NCBI RefSeq assembly: GCF_010501035.1
Contig: NZ_QVMH01000022.1
Location: 1-32,354 of the forward strand
DNA: 32,354 bases
Reading direction: 5' to 3'
Origin: Paludibacter sp. 221
GTDB taxonomy: Bacteria > Bacteroidota > Bacteroidia > Bacteroidales > Paludibacteraceae
Position numbers and translations under genes: made by a program. The notes beneath the pieces were generated by a model. That model saw only the letters and a list, made by a program, of their open reading frames with translations. It was not told the origin of the DNA and searched no databases. Below are positions 17,662-28,631 of this stretch, in pieces (the stretch's first letter is position 1; each line of letters begins with the position of its first letter).

Positions 17662-19398
17662 TTATTTAACCAATACTTTTGCTACTTTACCATCCGCTTT
17701 TACCAGATAAACTCCCTCCGGAAGCTCATAATCTTTATTCACCTGTATTCCGTTTATATTCCAAACTGTAAAATCGTCACAGCCAACTACAATAATTTTC
17801 CGATTCCGGGTATAAACAACGATATTATCACTATCTACCGACGGAATATCTGTTGTAATCTCCCCAGTATGTACAAAAGTCCAAGCAAATCCCGAATTCT
17901 TAGAATTTTTAATGTATACCTCAGGGTAAGTAGATGTATTATTACCTACATACAGGTATCTCGTAGCACCATCCTTTTCTTTGCCCGATATTTCATATTG
18001 CATGTCGCCTATGTAATTCAACAACCAACCGTCGCTATCTGTAAAATCGGTGGTATATTGTACATAGCTGAAAATACCCTCCTGTACCGAGTTGGTCTGT
18101 ATTATATTGCCGGTTGCTTTGTTTACAAATTGAACACGTTCATCGGCAGGGTCTGTACTTACTTTTACAGCCTTCCAATACTGAGATTTATTTTTTTTAT
18201 CAACATCTTCAATCGAGAACTTCACATAAGGCTTGCCTTGAGAGGCAACGTCTGTGATAGCTTTGTCTTTATAGTTCTCCTGAGTATTTGTAATAAAATA
18301 CCACACTGATTTTTCGTCGGTACTTATTTCTACATTAGGGTCTTCGTATGCTACAAAGCGGAAATAAGAATTACTCTCGGTATTCCATTGTGTATCAACA
18401 AACATGATGACAAAATCACGAACACCATCGGCCGAGTTGGCTTGGTGAGCATACACCTCAGCAGCTTTACCTCCCGTTGGTGGTACGGTAGCAACTATCT
18501 GACAATAGTTCTTATTCACCCTACTAAACTTCCATTTTGTTTTAGGCGCATCGCTGACAGTTGTAATGTTAATATTTCTGGGTGCAGCAGCATAAGATAT
18601 CTCCAGTTTTTTTCCGGTAGCTTTATTTATTATATCGTATTCTTCGCCGGTTTTCTCAAAACGCCACAATTGCGGGTCAACATCTATTGGTTTAATTGAG
18701 GTTGCTGTTGGCCGTCCGTACACTTCATCTCCTTCTACAGTATAAACCCTGTTTGCCCGCACTCCTTCGCCCAACACCTGAATATGATACCAAACAGGAT
18801 TGTCGGCGCTACTATCTTCGGGCAAAAAGTCGGAGTCATTATCCAGATTTTCGGCCAATATAAACGAAAACTGCGAGTTAGCGGTGTTATTATATGCACT
18901 CGATTCGAACATAACTACATAATTACGGCTCCCGTAATCATTTGCCTGATGTGCATATACATTAGAATCACCTCCCCCCGAAGCTGCTTTAGACGATTTA
19001 ATATTATAATAATCATCATATGCCTCGAAACTAAAGGTAGCCGATGATTCGGTAGCAAGCGCTGCATGGCTAATCGACTTGGACGAGTCATATGCGATAT
19101 CAAGCTGTTTTCCGGTTGCTTTATTTATAACTCTGTATTGCGAACCGGTTTTCTCGAAACGCCACCACTGGGTATCCTTTTGCGATTGGTCGTCAGTGTA
19201 GATTACCGCACGTCCATATACTTTCGTATCATTTGCAATAGTTGTGAAAACTCGTCCCGCACGCTCTCCTTCGCCGGTTACTTGTATATAATACCAAACC
19301 GGACTATCAGCCGTGCTGGTTTCTGGCAACTGAGCTTTAATCTCGGGTATAAAAATCAAAGCAAGCAACAAAATAAAATAGAATACTGACCTTTTCAT
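17662..19398 (-). CDS. Secreted protein with three ricin-like repeats and a T9SS-like C-terminus
   Basis: This 578-residue secreted protein has a signal peptide (about 1-22). Three related repeats of about 160 residues start near 26, 196 and 362, each opening with (S/N/K)xVWYxI. Within them INKATGK and VYAHQAN recur. The repeats look like RICIN-type beta-trefoil carbohydrate-binding domains. The last 60-70 residues resemble a type A T9SS sorting domain, with a short beta-strand series ending LPEGVYLVKADGKVAKVLVK. No catalytic domain is seen. It probably binds glycans outside the cell and helps the co-transcribed DUF4832 proteins, which flank it at 15 and 33 bases. The third repeat is the most divergent. 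Confidence 0.75.
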   Translation of the reverse strand: MKRSVFYFILLLALIFIPEIKAQLPETSTADSPVWYYIQVTGEGERAGRVFTTIANDTKVYGRAVIYTDDQSQKDTQWWRFEKTGSQYRVINKATGKQLDIAYDSSKSISHAALATESSATFSFEAYDDYYNIKSSKAASGGGDSNVYAHQANDYGSRNYVVMFESSAYNNTANSQFSFILAENLDNDSDFLPEDSSADNPVWYHIQVLGEGVRANRVYTVEGDEVYGRPTATSIKPIDVDPQLWRFEKTGEEYDIINKATGKKLEISYAAAPRNINITTVSDAPKTKWKFSRVNKNYCQIVATVPPTGGKAAEVYAHQANSADGVRDFVIMFVDTQWNTESNSYFRFVAYEDPNVEISTDEKSVWYFITNTQENYKDKAITDVASQGKPYVKFSIEDVDKKNKSQYWKAVKVSTDPADERVQFVNKATGNIIQTNSVQEGIFSYVQYTTDFTDSDGWLLNYIGDMQYEISGKEKDGATRYLYVGNNTSTYPEVYIKNSKNSGFAWTFVHTGEITTDIPSVDSDNIVVYTRNRKIIVVGCDDFTVWNINGIQVNKDYELPEGVYLVKADGKVAKVLVK

Positions 19399-19431
19399 TT
19401 GATTGTTTTTTTGGGTAATTTATAGTGTTTT

Positions 19432-20979
19432 TCAAAAAGTTATATTTCCAATAATATTTACCATACGGGTTGTATTTTTCCAATGGCTTACCTTACCGTT
19501 ATCCGTTGCGAATTTGACACAATATGCAGGATTATTCTTTATCGATTCGTAGCTATCCGGAATCCAGATACCAACCTTATATGTTCCTGCAGCTACATTA
19601 GCTTCGACCGAACCGGAAAGGGAATGAACCAATAAATCGGCTGGTTTGCCTTTAGCCCAAGGCTGCCAGTCGCGAGGCTTAACATCATTAAGCGGCAACT
19701 CTTTCACAAGCTGGTTGTTTGAATCAATCAGAACAAGATAAACCGGTTTAGGATTGAGCACTGTAGCAAATCCCGTATTGGTTATTTCTATATTATATTT
19801 TAATTTACTTCCATCTTTTTGGAAAGTAGGAGTATTTACAACATTTAAACGGTAACCTAAATGGTCGCGCACAAACTCATAGAAGGAACGCACTACAAAT
19901 TTTCCGTTTTCCTTGAAATAATTCTCATCAAAAAATATATTATTCCTCTTCAACAGTTCGGGTTGTACCTTTACCGTTTTCCAGTAAGTAATGTTATCCT
20001 TGAAATTCTGAGTAATATCCATCGACGAATAATGATGGTCTTTCAGCACTTTCAAAACCGTAAGCGGATCCATAAAAATATCGAAACCCCACGGCGGACC
20101 TTCGTTGTAAGGTATCTCTCCACGCATATGATAGGTAAATGAAGTCTCGGCCACATGGTTATAATCACTACTATACATGCACCAGTCGCTACTTCCGCAG
20201 TTCTTTAGCCCTGTAGTAAAGTAATCGTTACAAAACCCGATGTAGTTCATCTGGTCGGCAGATAAAACTGATTTCAAATCATTACGGATATCAATATAGC
20301 GCACCACCATACCATAGCCTTCGGGTATGATATTGAACATGGTTTTCGCTATTGTATTATTATTAGTTGTCGAAAACCGGGGAGTCCATTCGCCCCATGT
20401 ACCCAGCAGCCCTACTTCGACAACAGATACAACATCCCAATTGGCCTGAATCAAAGGTTTCAACTGCTCCAAATGCCCCATAATGCGGTCGAAAGTAGGA
20501 TTGTCTCCCGAATGGCCATTGCCAATGGCACCATTATCACGACTGTAGGCAAAACGCAATATAGCCTTTACATTATGTGTACGCAAACCGTTAAACAGCG
20601 TTTGTATATTATCCAAACCTGCTTGGTTTATGTCTTTATCCCAAAACGAGGTTAAATATATGTACAACTGAGTAAGGGTAATGGCATCTCCTTCCGACTG
20701 AAAGTCTTCATTACGGGTATCCATGAAACCATCAGGATATTTCTCACTTCCAACCTGCCCCTGACCTGCTCCACGTCCATAGGGATTCGGGATATATCCA
20801 ACCTCATCGGTAGCCTGATAGATAGACTCCAGATGAAACCCCCTATCAGGATTCCAAAGAGGTGTCTTATGCACAATATCCTCCGAACCCATCGAAGCCA
20901 AGAACAAATTTTGCGCTTGCATTAACGGCATAAGCATAAACACGCTTAATGCAACAATAATAATTTTCTCTATTTTCAT
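19432..20979 (-). CDS. Secreted DUF4874/DUF4832 protein (copy 2)
   Basis: This 515-residue secreted paralogue of the protein at 16081 has a signal peptide (about 1-23). NPDRGFHLE lies at 43-51, GTWGEW at 193-198, and the C-terminal beta-rich part closes at VNIIGNITF. The position of both motifs is conserved to within a residue between the copies, so gene structure is intact in both. It is the second gene of the cluster, 42 bases after a DUF4488 lipoprotein gene and 33 before the ricin-like gene. As with copy 1, an extracellular glycan-related role is inferred from the neighbours only. Confidence 0.8.
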   Translation of the reverse strand: MKIEKIIIVALSVFMLMPLMQAQNLFLASMGSEDIVHKTPLWNPDRGFHLESIYQATDEVGYIPNPYGRGAGQGQVGSEKYPDGFMDTRNEDFQSEGDAITLTQLYIYLTSFWDKDINQAGLDNIQTLFNGLRTHNVKAILRFAYSRDNGAIGNGHSGDNPTFDRIMGHLEQLKPLIQANWDVVSVVEVGLLGTWGEWTPRFSTTNNNTIAKTMFNIIPEGYGMVVRYIDIRNDLKSVLSADQMNYIGFCNDYFTTGLKNCGSSDWCMYSSDYNHVAETSFTYHMRGEIPYNEGPPWGFDIFMDPLTVLKVLKDHHYSSMDITQNFKDNITYWKTVKVQPELLKRNNIFFDENYFKENGKFVVRSFYEFVRDHLGYRLNVVNTPTFQKDGSKLKYNIEITNTGFATVLNPKPVYLVLIDSNNQLVKELPLNDVKPRDWQPWAKGKPADLLVHSLSGSVEANVAAGTYKVGIWIPDSYESIKNNPAYCVKFATDNGKVSHWKNTTRMVNIIGNITF

Positions 20980-21021
20980 TATATATTATTTATTTTGTAT
21001 TTATATAAATCATGATTTTAA

Positions 21022-21567
21022 TTACATGAATCCCGCATTAGGATTTCCTCCCTCGAGCCTAATCCAAAGCTCTTTCAATACCCGGTTGACTACCTGCCCC
21101 GTTGCACTTTTGTTTAATGTATACGAAATAATCATAAGATTATCACCTACAAATTCGTAGGTTAACTCATTGTCAACACCATTGTGCATGGGGTTTGTAT
21201 ACGATTTTGCAATAGATTCCACATATCTGCCTTTTCCCGAAACATGGTAGGTGCCATACGCCGTTATAGACGATGCCCGTTCGGGATTCATTACATTAGC
21301 TTTTCCAAAATCGGTGTTGGGGATGACATAAAAATGATTGAAAGACATAAAAAGATTGTTGAAATTACCGTCAGAACTCAACACTTTAAAAAACGGCAGC
21401 CGTTTGTCTGATAATACAGCAACGGGGTCCATGTTTTCGGACACAGTACCACACATTTGCCATACGCCAACAAGTTTAGGATCGGTTTTCCTTACATTTT
21501 TCACCGAAGAACAGCTTGCGCATAGCAACGTGAACAGTAATAAAAAAATAAGTGATTTGTTTTTCAT
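21022..21567 (-). CDS. DUF4488-like lipoprotein, first gene of the glycan cluster
   Basis: This 181-residue predicted lipoprotein has lipobox LCASC (C19) and a Ser/Val/Lys linker. The DUF4488-like domain runs from GVWQMC to KELWIRLEGGNP. It shares the mid-domain insertion and the RLPFFK/SSDG/NLF stretch with the copy at 14901. It is preceded by a terminator hairpin and a possible promoter, so it probably starts the transcription unit running down to about 16081 or 8284. The only cysteines are in the leader, lipobox and GVWQMC motif, so no metal site is suggested. Confidence 0.75.
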   Translation of the reverse strand: MKNKSLIFLLLFTLLCASCSSVKNVRKTDPKLVGVWQMCGTVSENMDPVAVLSDKRLPFFKVLSSDGNFNNLFMSFNHFYVIPNTDFGKANVMNPERASSITAYGTYHVSGKGRYVESIAKSYTNPMHNGVDNELTYEFVGDNLMIISYTLNKSATGQVVNRVLKELWIRLEGGNPNAGFM

Positions 21568-21599
21568 ATTATTAAAAATAAGTGTTTCTCCTTAGAATT

Positions 21600-21607
21600 C
21601 AAAATTA
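21600..21607 (-). promoter_or_regulatory. Possible -7 promoter element of the glycan cluster
   Basis: On the minus strand, TAATTTTG matches TAnnTTTG, 33 bases before the ATG of the first DUF4488 gene. It touches the foot of the preceding terminator hairpin. The -33 region about 20 bases upstream reads TGTG, not TTTG, and lies inside the hairpin, so the assignment is weak. Confidence 0.35.
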
Positions 21608-21638
21608 ATCATCTGTGGAATTTATTCCACAGATGATT
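21607..21638. terminator. Terminator after the M60 peptidase gene
   Basis: A perfect 15-bp stem (21607-21621 with 21624-21638) has a two-base nominal loop, opening to about four in practice. On the minus strand it is followed by TTTTGAATT. It separates the M60 gene from the DUF4488-led cluster. Its perfect symmetry would also allow it to act as a protein-binding site. Confidence 0.7.
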
Positions 21639-21745
21639 TCGTTAACTACACAACATTTAGTTAGTCATTCTTTTTCAACATACCCGTTATTTTAAACTAA
21701 ATAAACATCAAGCAAGAAAACTAACTTTTTTTTAGAAATCCATTT

Positions 21746-24103
21746 TTACAGTTTATATTCCTTTACATTGTTATCATTTATCTCATGTATATTGGCATGC
21801 TTGGGCTTCGGCAATTTCATTGCTTTTATTTCTTTCAGCAATGCGTCAATCTGTGCCTGAGTAACCTCAAATTGCCGGCGGCTGTAATCATCAATTACAG
21901 TATTGACAGGAGTAAGGAAACCCCATTTTTTGAAAAAATCAGTTAAATCCAGATTAGATGCTTCGCAAGCAAACTTCACAAACTGAAGCTGACATTCACC
22001 TTCAGTTTTAGGGTCGGGAGTTACACGTACCTTTTCATGAATATCTTTATAAAAATCGTCATTGCCCAGCACGTCGTGCACATACAATTTCAACTGCCAG
22101 AAAGGTACAAGCTTACAAAACACATCGTCAGCCTGATTGTGCGGAATACCTTTTTCCACTATTGTTTGCAATGCCTTATTGTATCGGTTTCCATAATCAC
22201 GCATTTTCTCGCCCATCAGGCGCGAGGGGTTACCAAAAGACGTTTGAATATACAGGGAGTAGATATTGTTAGTAACCTCTGTCATCCCCTGCCATTTAAG
22301 CCCCGGACGGGTTTGGTTACAATGCCCTACCTCGTGGGCAGGCCCCCATATAGCAGTGGTGGTGAAGCGGTCGACATTGCATAACTCTTTCAACGTACCC
22401 TGATGATATGCCGTACGGTACGATGTAGCATACATATAAGCATTACCATATACGGTGTGGAAATACATTCTGTTTTTAAACTGCTTGTTATACTTATTAA
22501 GCCCCATAAAATCCTGCTCCATTTCGACCATACGGTCGTAAGCATTGATAAGCGCCAAGCCGTCAGTAGTATATTTTCTGAAATCCTCAGTATTAAACGT
22601 AAGGTGCGACGATTTTCCTAAAACATCAAAATACTTATCTGTAGCATTATCTATCAGTCGTTTCCAGTCCTGAGCCGAGTGTTTCCTACTATCGAAATAG
22701 CCATTTACCGAGCCCGAAGCAATATGTATATTCACAGGCTGTTCGGTTCCTGTTTCGGTAAGATAAGTAAGATAAGCCAAACCGTCATCATCTACCGTAA
22801 AGATATTCACACCATCCACCAAACCATACGATTTTCCGCCAAAGCCCTTATCCAGATTTTGCACCAAAATTGAGATGCTCTGACCGTTCAGATTATCGGC
22901 AAATACTACGAGTTCTTCTCCCTGCTTCACCGAAATTCCTGTAGGATTATCGCGCAGGCTATAAGGATTTGTCTTATTTGCCTTTGCCATAATATCCGGA
23001 TGCTGGTACGGTTTATAGCTTGCAATCCGGAACTCAGAGCTGTAGTTACCTTTCAACATATCAAGAGCCAGCTTTCGGATAGAAAGGTTAGGGATTTTTC
23101 GAATGTCTTTCTCTGTAATTCCGGTTTTAAGTGCAGAACACAACTTATCGGCAAAAACAGTACTCAAGTCGAATGAGTTAGCCGGATAGTTTCTGAAAAA
23201 CTCCATTTCGGCACAACTTACGAATCCGATAGTATTATCGCCAACACCTGATTTTACAACAAACTCGATGCTAACAGGATTAACCAATGGCTCAGGAAAA
23301 GTAATGCGTCCGGGCGAACTGCTTCCTTTAAAATCAAAATCGCCTAACTTTGTCCTTTTCTGTGTTTTAGTAGTGTACCAAACTTCAAACTCTTTAATAA
23401 GCCCGTTAGTAGCATCTTGCCGTGGGTTGCATACAAGGTAATCAATCTGGTCGGTATTATCGAAATTATAACGCAAAGTGACAGGAAACTTTGTATTGCT
23501 CCAACTTGAATGATAAATCGTATTAATATCGTTATCAAATGAATTTTCAATACCTTCTCCTCTCTGATAATTGCTTGCATATCCGCTTGATGGGGTTATT
23601 TTTTCTGGATTTGCCTTGTAAAATTCCATCTCGGCAACTCCAACAGTGTTATTCGTTGCCGACTTAATGATAAACTCAATCTTAGATACTTTTTGGAGGG
23701 AAACAGGAAATGTTATTCGCGAAAAATCAGCCGTTTCGTTCAGTTTCAAATCATTAAACTTTGTCCTGTTACCATCTTGCAGGGTATACCAAAGTTCTAA
23801 TTCAGTTATTTTTCCGGCATTATCCTGAAGCGAAGGAGCTATATATTGGATATAATCAATTTTTTCAGTACCCGAAAAATTATAAGTCAAAGTTACAGGC
23901 AACGATGATTGTCCCGACAGATAATAAGTATTCTCTTTTCCGTCGAACGATTTTTTCAAATCATGCTTTTTCTCTGCTGAACTTGCCGAAGCACTTTTGG
24001 GAGTAACTTTAAAATCGACAGGAAAAGTCAACCTCTGTGAAAAAACAGAAAGGCTAAAAATAGCAATCAGTAAAAAAATGACATTAAACTTTTTATTTAT
24101 CAT
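21746..24103 (-). CDS. Secreted M60-like (mucin-type) zinc metallopeptidase with two discoidin domains
   Basis: This is a 785-residue secreted peptidase of the M60/enhancin-like group, whose members cleave mucin-like O-glycoproteins. A signal peptide (about 1-22) is followed by two F5/8 type C (discoidin) domains at about 30-163 and 170-305. A linker and accessory beta domain (about 310-480) come next. The catalytic domain (about 480-785) has the zinc site HEVGH (590-594) with a downstream E609, fitting HExxHx(8-28)E. All expected ligands are present. It sits 63 bases after a zinc-ribbon gene and just downstream of the GH2 beta-galactosidase, suggesting joint breakdown of a glycoprotein. A terminator follows it. 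The substrate is inferred from the family. Confidence 0.88.
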   Translation of the reverse strand: MINKKFNVIFLLIAIFSLSVFSQRLTFPVDFKVTPKSASASSAEKKHDLKKSFDGKENTYYLSGQSSLPVTLTYNFSGTEKIDYIQYIAPSLQDNAGKITELELWYTLQDGNRTKFNDLKLNETADFSRITFPVSLQKVSKIEFIIKSATNNTVGVAEMEFYKANPEKITPSSGYASNYQRGEGIENSFDNDINTIYHSSWSNTKFPVTLRYNFDNTDQIDYLVCNPRQDATNGLIKEFEVWYTTKTQKRTKLGDFDFKGSSSPGRITFPEPLVNPVSIEFVVKSGVGDNTIGFVSCAEMEFFRNYPANSFDLSTVFADKLCSALKTGITEKDIRKIPNLSIRKLALDMLKGNYSSEFRIASYKPYQHPDIMAKANKTNPYSLRDNPTGISVKQGEELVVFADNLNGQSISILVQNLDKGFGGKSYGLVDGVNIFTVDDDGLAYLTYLTETGTEQPVNIHIASGSVNGYFDSRKHSAQDWKRLIDNATDKYFDVLGKSSHLTFNTEDFRKYTTDGLALINAYDRMVEMEQDFMGLNKYNKQFKNRMYFHTVYGNAYMYATSYRTAYHQGTLKELCNVDRFTTTAIWGPAHEVGHCNQTRPGLKWQGMTEVTNNIYSLYIQTSFGNPSRLMGEKMRDYGNRYNKALQTIVEKGIPHNQADDVFCKLVPFWQLKLYVHDVLGNDDFYKDIHEKVRVTPDPKTEGECQLQFVKFACEASNLDLTDFFKKWGFLTPVNTVIDDYSRRQFEVTQAQIDALLKEIKAMKLPKPKHANIHEINDNNVKEYKL

Positions 24104-24166
24104 TGGTATTAGTTTTTTATATAATATCGTAAATAACTTTCTTTTTTGCAGCCCAACTCTCCGAAT

Positions 24167-24469
24167 TCATTGCAATGGAGCGAAAAACTCCACTTTTCCA
24201 CACTTCGGACAAGTGTATAAATCAAACGACTCTCTATTTACAAACATTTCTCCGATAGCACCCAAAACTCCACTCCGCGCACCTTCGTGAAACTTATAGT
24301 TACCGGAAAAAATCATCGGTACATTACAACGGAGGCAATCCAACTCCCGGTCTCCGTCCAGCGAATCTTTTATATCTAAAACCTTATTTTCAGTAAAACT
24401 GTAATTGCAGTTCCAGCAAAGCTGAAAACCCGGCTCAACTTCAGCCCCGCAATTAGGACACTTTTTCAT
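24167..24469 (-). CDS. Small double zinc-ribbon protein
   Basis: This is a 100-residue soluble protein with four CxxC pairs. CPNCG (C4, C7) and CWNC (C18, C21) form one ribbon. CLRC (C45, C48) and CPKCG (C87, C90) form a second around a 38-residue insert. No signal peptide is present, so it is probably cytoplasmic. ATG at 24469 is chosen over an upstream ATG at 24496 because it places the first ribbon right at the N-terminus, as in related zinc-ribbon proteins. It lies between GH2 (terminator between them) and M60 (63 bases) and may be co-transcribed with the peptidase. I do not recognise a specific family. Such ribbons bind nucleic acids or proteins, and a link to glycan use is not evident. 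Confidence 0.75.
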   Translation of the reverse strand: MKKCPNCGAEVEPGFQLCWNCNYSFTENKVLDIKDSLDGDRELDCLRCNVPMIFSGNYKFHEGARSGVLGAIGEMFVNRESFDLYTCPKCGKVEFFAPLQ

Positions 24470-24580
24470 GTGTTTGCAATTAGTGGCAAAAATCAAGAAT
24501 CAAGCCAAAAGGCTTTTTTAATCATTTTTCCTTTGTGTACGGCTAAATTCTTTTGTCTCTTGGATATATATTTATTTGGT

Positions 24581-24610
24581 TTACAGAGTGACTTCGGTGT
24601 CACTCTGTAA
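24581..24610. terminator. Hairpin terminator after the GH2 gene
   Basis: A perfect 12-bp stem (24581-24592 with 24599-24610) has a TTCGGT loop. The T-rich tail is clear on the plus strand (AACCGGGTTTTTT) and weak on the minus strand, although only the minus-strand GH2 gene ends here, 15 bases away. It is still the likely end of the GH2 transcript. Confidence 0.65.
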
Positions 24611-24624
24611 AACCGGGTTTTTTA

Positions 24625-28083
<3,459 letters not shown>

Positions 28084-28238
28084 TTATTATATAGTTTTAC
28101 AAATGATTAAATTCAACAGCAAGCACAAAGACCCATACAAAAGCTAAAACAGGCTTCTACATAAGTTTTCTTCGCTATTTCAAGGATACCAAAAAGATGG
28201 ATTCTGTTTAAAGATTTCTCCTTCATCCAATGATTTTC

Positions 28239-28271
28239 TTACGGTGTTTGAGCATTTTATTACGGCGTTTC
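28239..28271. repeat. Direct repeat TTACGGyGTTTs, 21-base period
   Basis: TTACGGTGTTTG (28239-28250) and TTACGGCGTTTC (28260-28271) match at 10 of 12 positions and start 21 bases apart, two helical turns. That geometry is typical of a dimeric or tandem-binding regulator. It sits between the GH2 start and its possible promoter. No matching regulator could be identified. Confidence 0.45.
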
Positions 28272-28329
28272 AAAAAAACCAACCGAAGGCTCAAGCCTGT
28301 TTATCGCTATATCTCAGATAGATGAGACA

Positions 28330-28358
28330 CAAAGATACAGTTTCTTTATCGTTCGAAA
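28330..28358 (-). promoter_or_regulatory. Possible promoter of the GH2 gene
   Basis: On the minus strand, TATCTTTG (28337 down to 28330) is an exact TAnnTTTG, and TTTC (28358-28355) lies 17-18 bases upstream as a poor -33 match. It would give a 250-base leader before the GH2 ATG, long enough to hold regulatory sites such as the direct repeat. No closer -7 candidate was found. Confidence 0.35.
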
Positions 28359-28551
28359 CAGAAAACTGCAGAGCAACAGAGCAAAACATGAAGATAGACA
28401 TTGTTGTGTTTTTCTCCTAACAGCTCCGAATGGCTATAATGTTTTGTATCAAAAAAAAACTTAACTTTACCAAACTGTTCCGAATTTCAAATTAAATTGA
28501 AAAACAGCACATTGGCTTCTTAAACGTTTTCTTAAAAAAATGTATCCTTAA

Positions 28552-28583
28552 GTAAGTAATATTTATAAATAAATATTACTTAC
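28552..28583. promoter_or_regulatory. Perfect 32-base palindrome upstream of the plus-strand operon
   Basis: GTAAGTAATATTTAT (28552-28566) is repeated as its exact reverse complement at 28569-28583 with two A bases between. It ends 48 bases before the ATG at 28632. If the -7 element is TAACTTTA at 28598-28605, it covers the expected -33 position. It looks like a repressor operator. A terminator is unlikely because no gene ends here. Confidence 0.55.
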
Positions 28584-28631
28584 CGAAAAACAACTATTAA
28601 CTTTACAAGTTGAAACCAATTTAAAAGCACC

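Noticed and set aside
18915-19103. Second-frame minus-strand open frame inside the ricin-like gene
   Set aside because: It lies wholly inside the larger gene in another frame and has no independent signal.
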